Positions 31,137 to 33,710 of a stretch of 33,710 nt of DNA are shown in pieces. This DNA comes from Zoogloea sp. (lineage in GTDB: Bacteria; Pseudomonadota; Gammaproteobacteria; Burkholderiales; Rhodocyclaceae). The stretch lies in contig JAEUNU010000039.1 of NCBI GenBank assembly GCA_016789125.1, forward strand, positions 1 through 33,710, read 5' to 3'. Under the pieces are notes generated by a model, which made no database searches, was not told the origin of the DNA, and saw only the letters and a program-made list of their open reading frames with translations. The first letter of the stretch is position 1, and every line of letters begins with the position of its first letter. A program made the position numbers and the translations under genes.

Positions 31137-31397
31137 GGCAAGGATCTCCTCGAGGTGTGGGGGGAAAAATGGGCAAGGGGTCGGGTGCGCCGACCGGAGG
31201 CGGGCGCGGGGGGGCCAGGCCGGGATGATTATCGCTGCTGCCGGTGGCGGGAAGGTGAGCACCGCAGGCGCCACGGGGCGGCCGGGCAGGCGGTCGGTGT
31301 CTCCAGGCACAGCGTCAATCGAACATCACATGGGGCACATCCCGCTGTCACGAAGCCTGCTTAGTGTTGGCGGCTTTCCCACTTCCGTCCTGCTCCC

Positions 31398-33449
<2,052 letters not shown>

Positions 33450-33454
33450 GCGGG

Positions 33455-33490
33455 CACACGCCATCGCCAAGTCGCAGGCGGTGGCGTGTG
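33455..33490 (+). terminator. Long hairpin after cpdB
   Basis: A 14-bp stem with one G-T pair (CACACGCCATCGCC with GGCGGTGGCGTGTG) and an 8-base loop, beginning five bases after the stop. No T-run follows; it may protect the 3' end ahead of the true terminator. Confidence 0.5.
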
Positions 33491-33501
33491 AAGACAGAAA
33501 C

Positions 33502-33534
33502 ACGAATGGCCGGCTCTGTCGGCCATTCGTTTTG
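33502..33534 (+). terminator. Intrinsic terminator of cpdB
   Basis: An 11-bp perfect stem (ACGAATGGCCG with CGGCCATTCGT), a 7-base loop, then TTTT counting the last stem base. This is a standard rho-independent layout. Confidence 0.82.
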
Positions 33535-33710
33535 GCTGTGTCAACGTTACCCGTGGCGTGTAGGTGCGGCTTCAGAGGGCGTTGTAAAACCGCGCCGCAC
33601 GAAGCCTAGATGTCGGCGCTGCCATGCAATCAATCGGATAACGTATTGGATGGCGGTGGCGGTTTTTGCCACACGCGCCGCTCACATGCCGGCGCCGCGG
33701 TTGAATGAAG

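Noticed and set aside
31137..31397. Possible gene or promoter motifs between DUF2252 and cpdB
   Set aside because: The divergent gap must hold promoters, but no well-spaced hexamers, operator dyad or credible frame was found.
33541..33710. REP-like element near the right edge (TAGGTGCGGCTTCAG, with GTGCGGC and GCCGCAC inverted)
   Set aside because: Only partly similar to the 20968 element and not a clear inverted pair; too weak to list as a repeat. The rest of this end shows nothing recognisable.

Overview
This is a GC-rich bacterial window with short intergenic gaps and many stop/start-overlapping genes. The gene content points to a betaproteobacterium, probably of the Rhodocyclales type: an EpsE/F/G/L exosortase-type exopolysaccharide cluster, an adenosylcobalamin (AdoCbl) ribonucleotide reductase, and a LitR/CarH light-response cluster. 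The taxonomic placement is inference. I see no rRNA, tRNA, CRISPR array, transposase or phage gene.

Layout. (1) Positions 1-6031, minus strand: an exopolysaccharide operon read leftward as epsL (outer-membrane barrel), epsE (export), epsF (Wzz-like chain length), epsG (tyrosine-kinase-like), an O-antigen-ligase/polymerase-like membrane protein, and a flippase-like gene cut by the window edge. The priming glycosyltransferase (WcaJ/EpsB type) is divergent at 6232-7623. (2) Positions 7943-25464: a large light-response region. A B12-binding MerR photoreceptor (LitR/CarH type) and a lipocalin are read leftward. Divergent from them is a ten-gene rightward operon: a small membrane protein, an exported glutathione peroxidase, an FAD oxidoreductase, DUF1365, a CFA-like methyltransferase, a chalcone-isomerase-like protein, an MFS transporter, a DUF3833 lipoprotein, an SDR and a SnoaL-like protein. 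A convergent minus-strand group carries an FAD oxidoreductase, three photolyase/cryptochrome proteins of different types and DUF2256. Divergent from that group again are an SDR, DUF3429 and a small membrane protein. (3) Positions 25790-28672: an AdoCbl-dependent ribonucleotide reductase. (4) Positions 28777-33449: a lipoprotein of unknown function, DUF2252, and a CpdB-like periplasmic phosphodiesterase/nucleotidase.

How the genes fit together. The two divergent promoter regions of the light cluster (9481-9574 and 23800-23885) carry copies of a 13-bp dyad, TTGTCCWGGACAA. It is perfect at 9483 and 9557 and near-perfect at 9717, 23801 and 23853. I saw no other palindromic copy in the window. I infer that these are the operators of the B12 photoreceptor, so light would switch on DNA photorepair, peroxide removal and a membrane-lipid modification operon. 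The CFA-like enzyme has Ser and Gln where E. coli Cfa has its catalytic Cys and His. Together with the adjacent FAD enzyme and DUF1365 protein, this suggests a methylated or furan fatty acid product rather than a plain cyclopropane.

The strangest stretch is 17589-18092, between the two convergent light operons. It is a degenerate tandem array in strict 21-bp register for at least 22 units, with an 84-bp higher-order period and two 42-bp dyads in its AT-rich left half. No known gene explains it.
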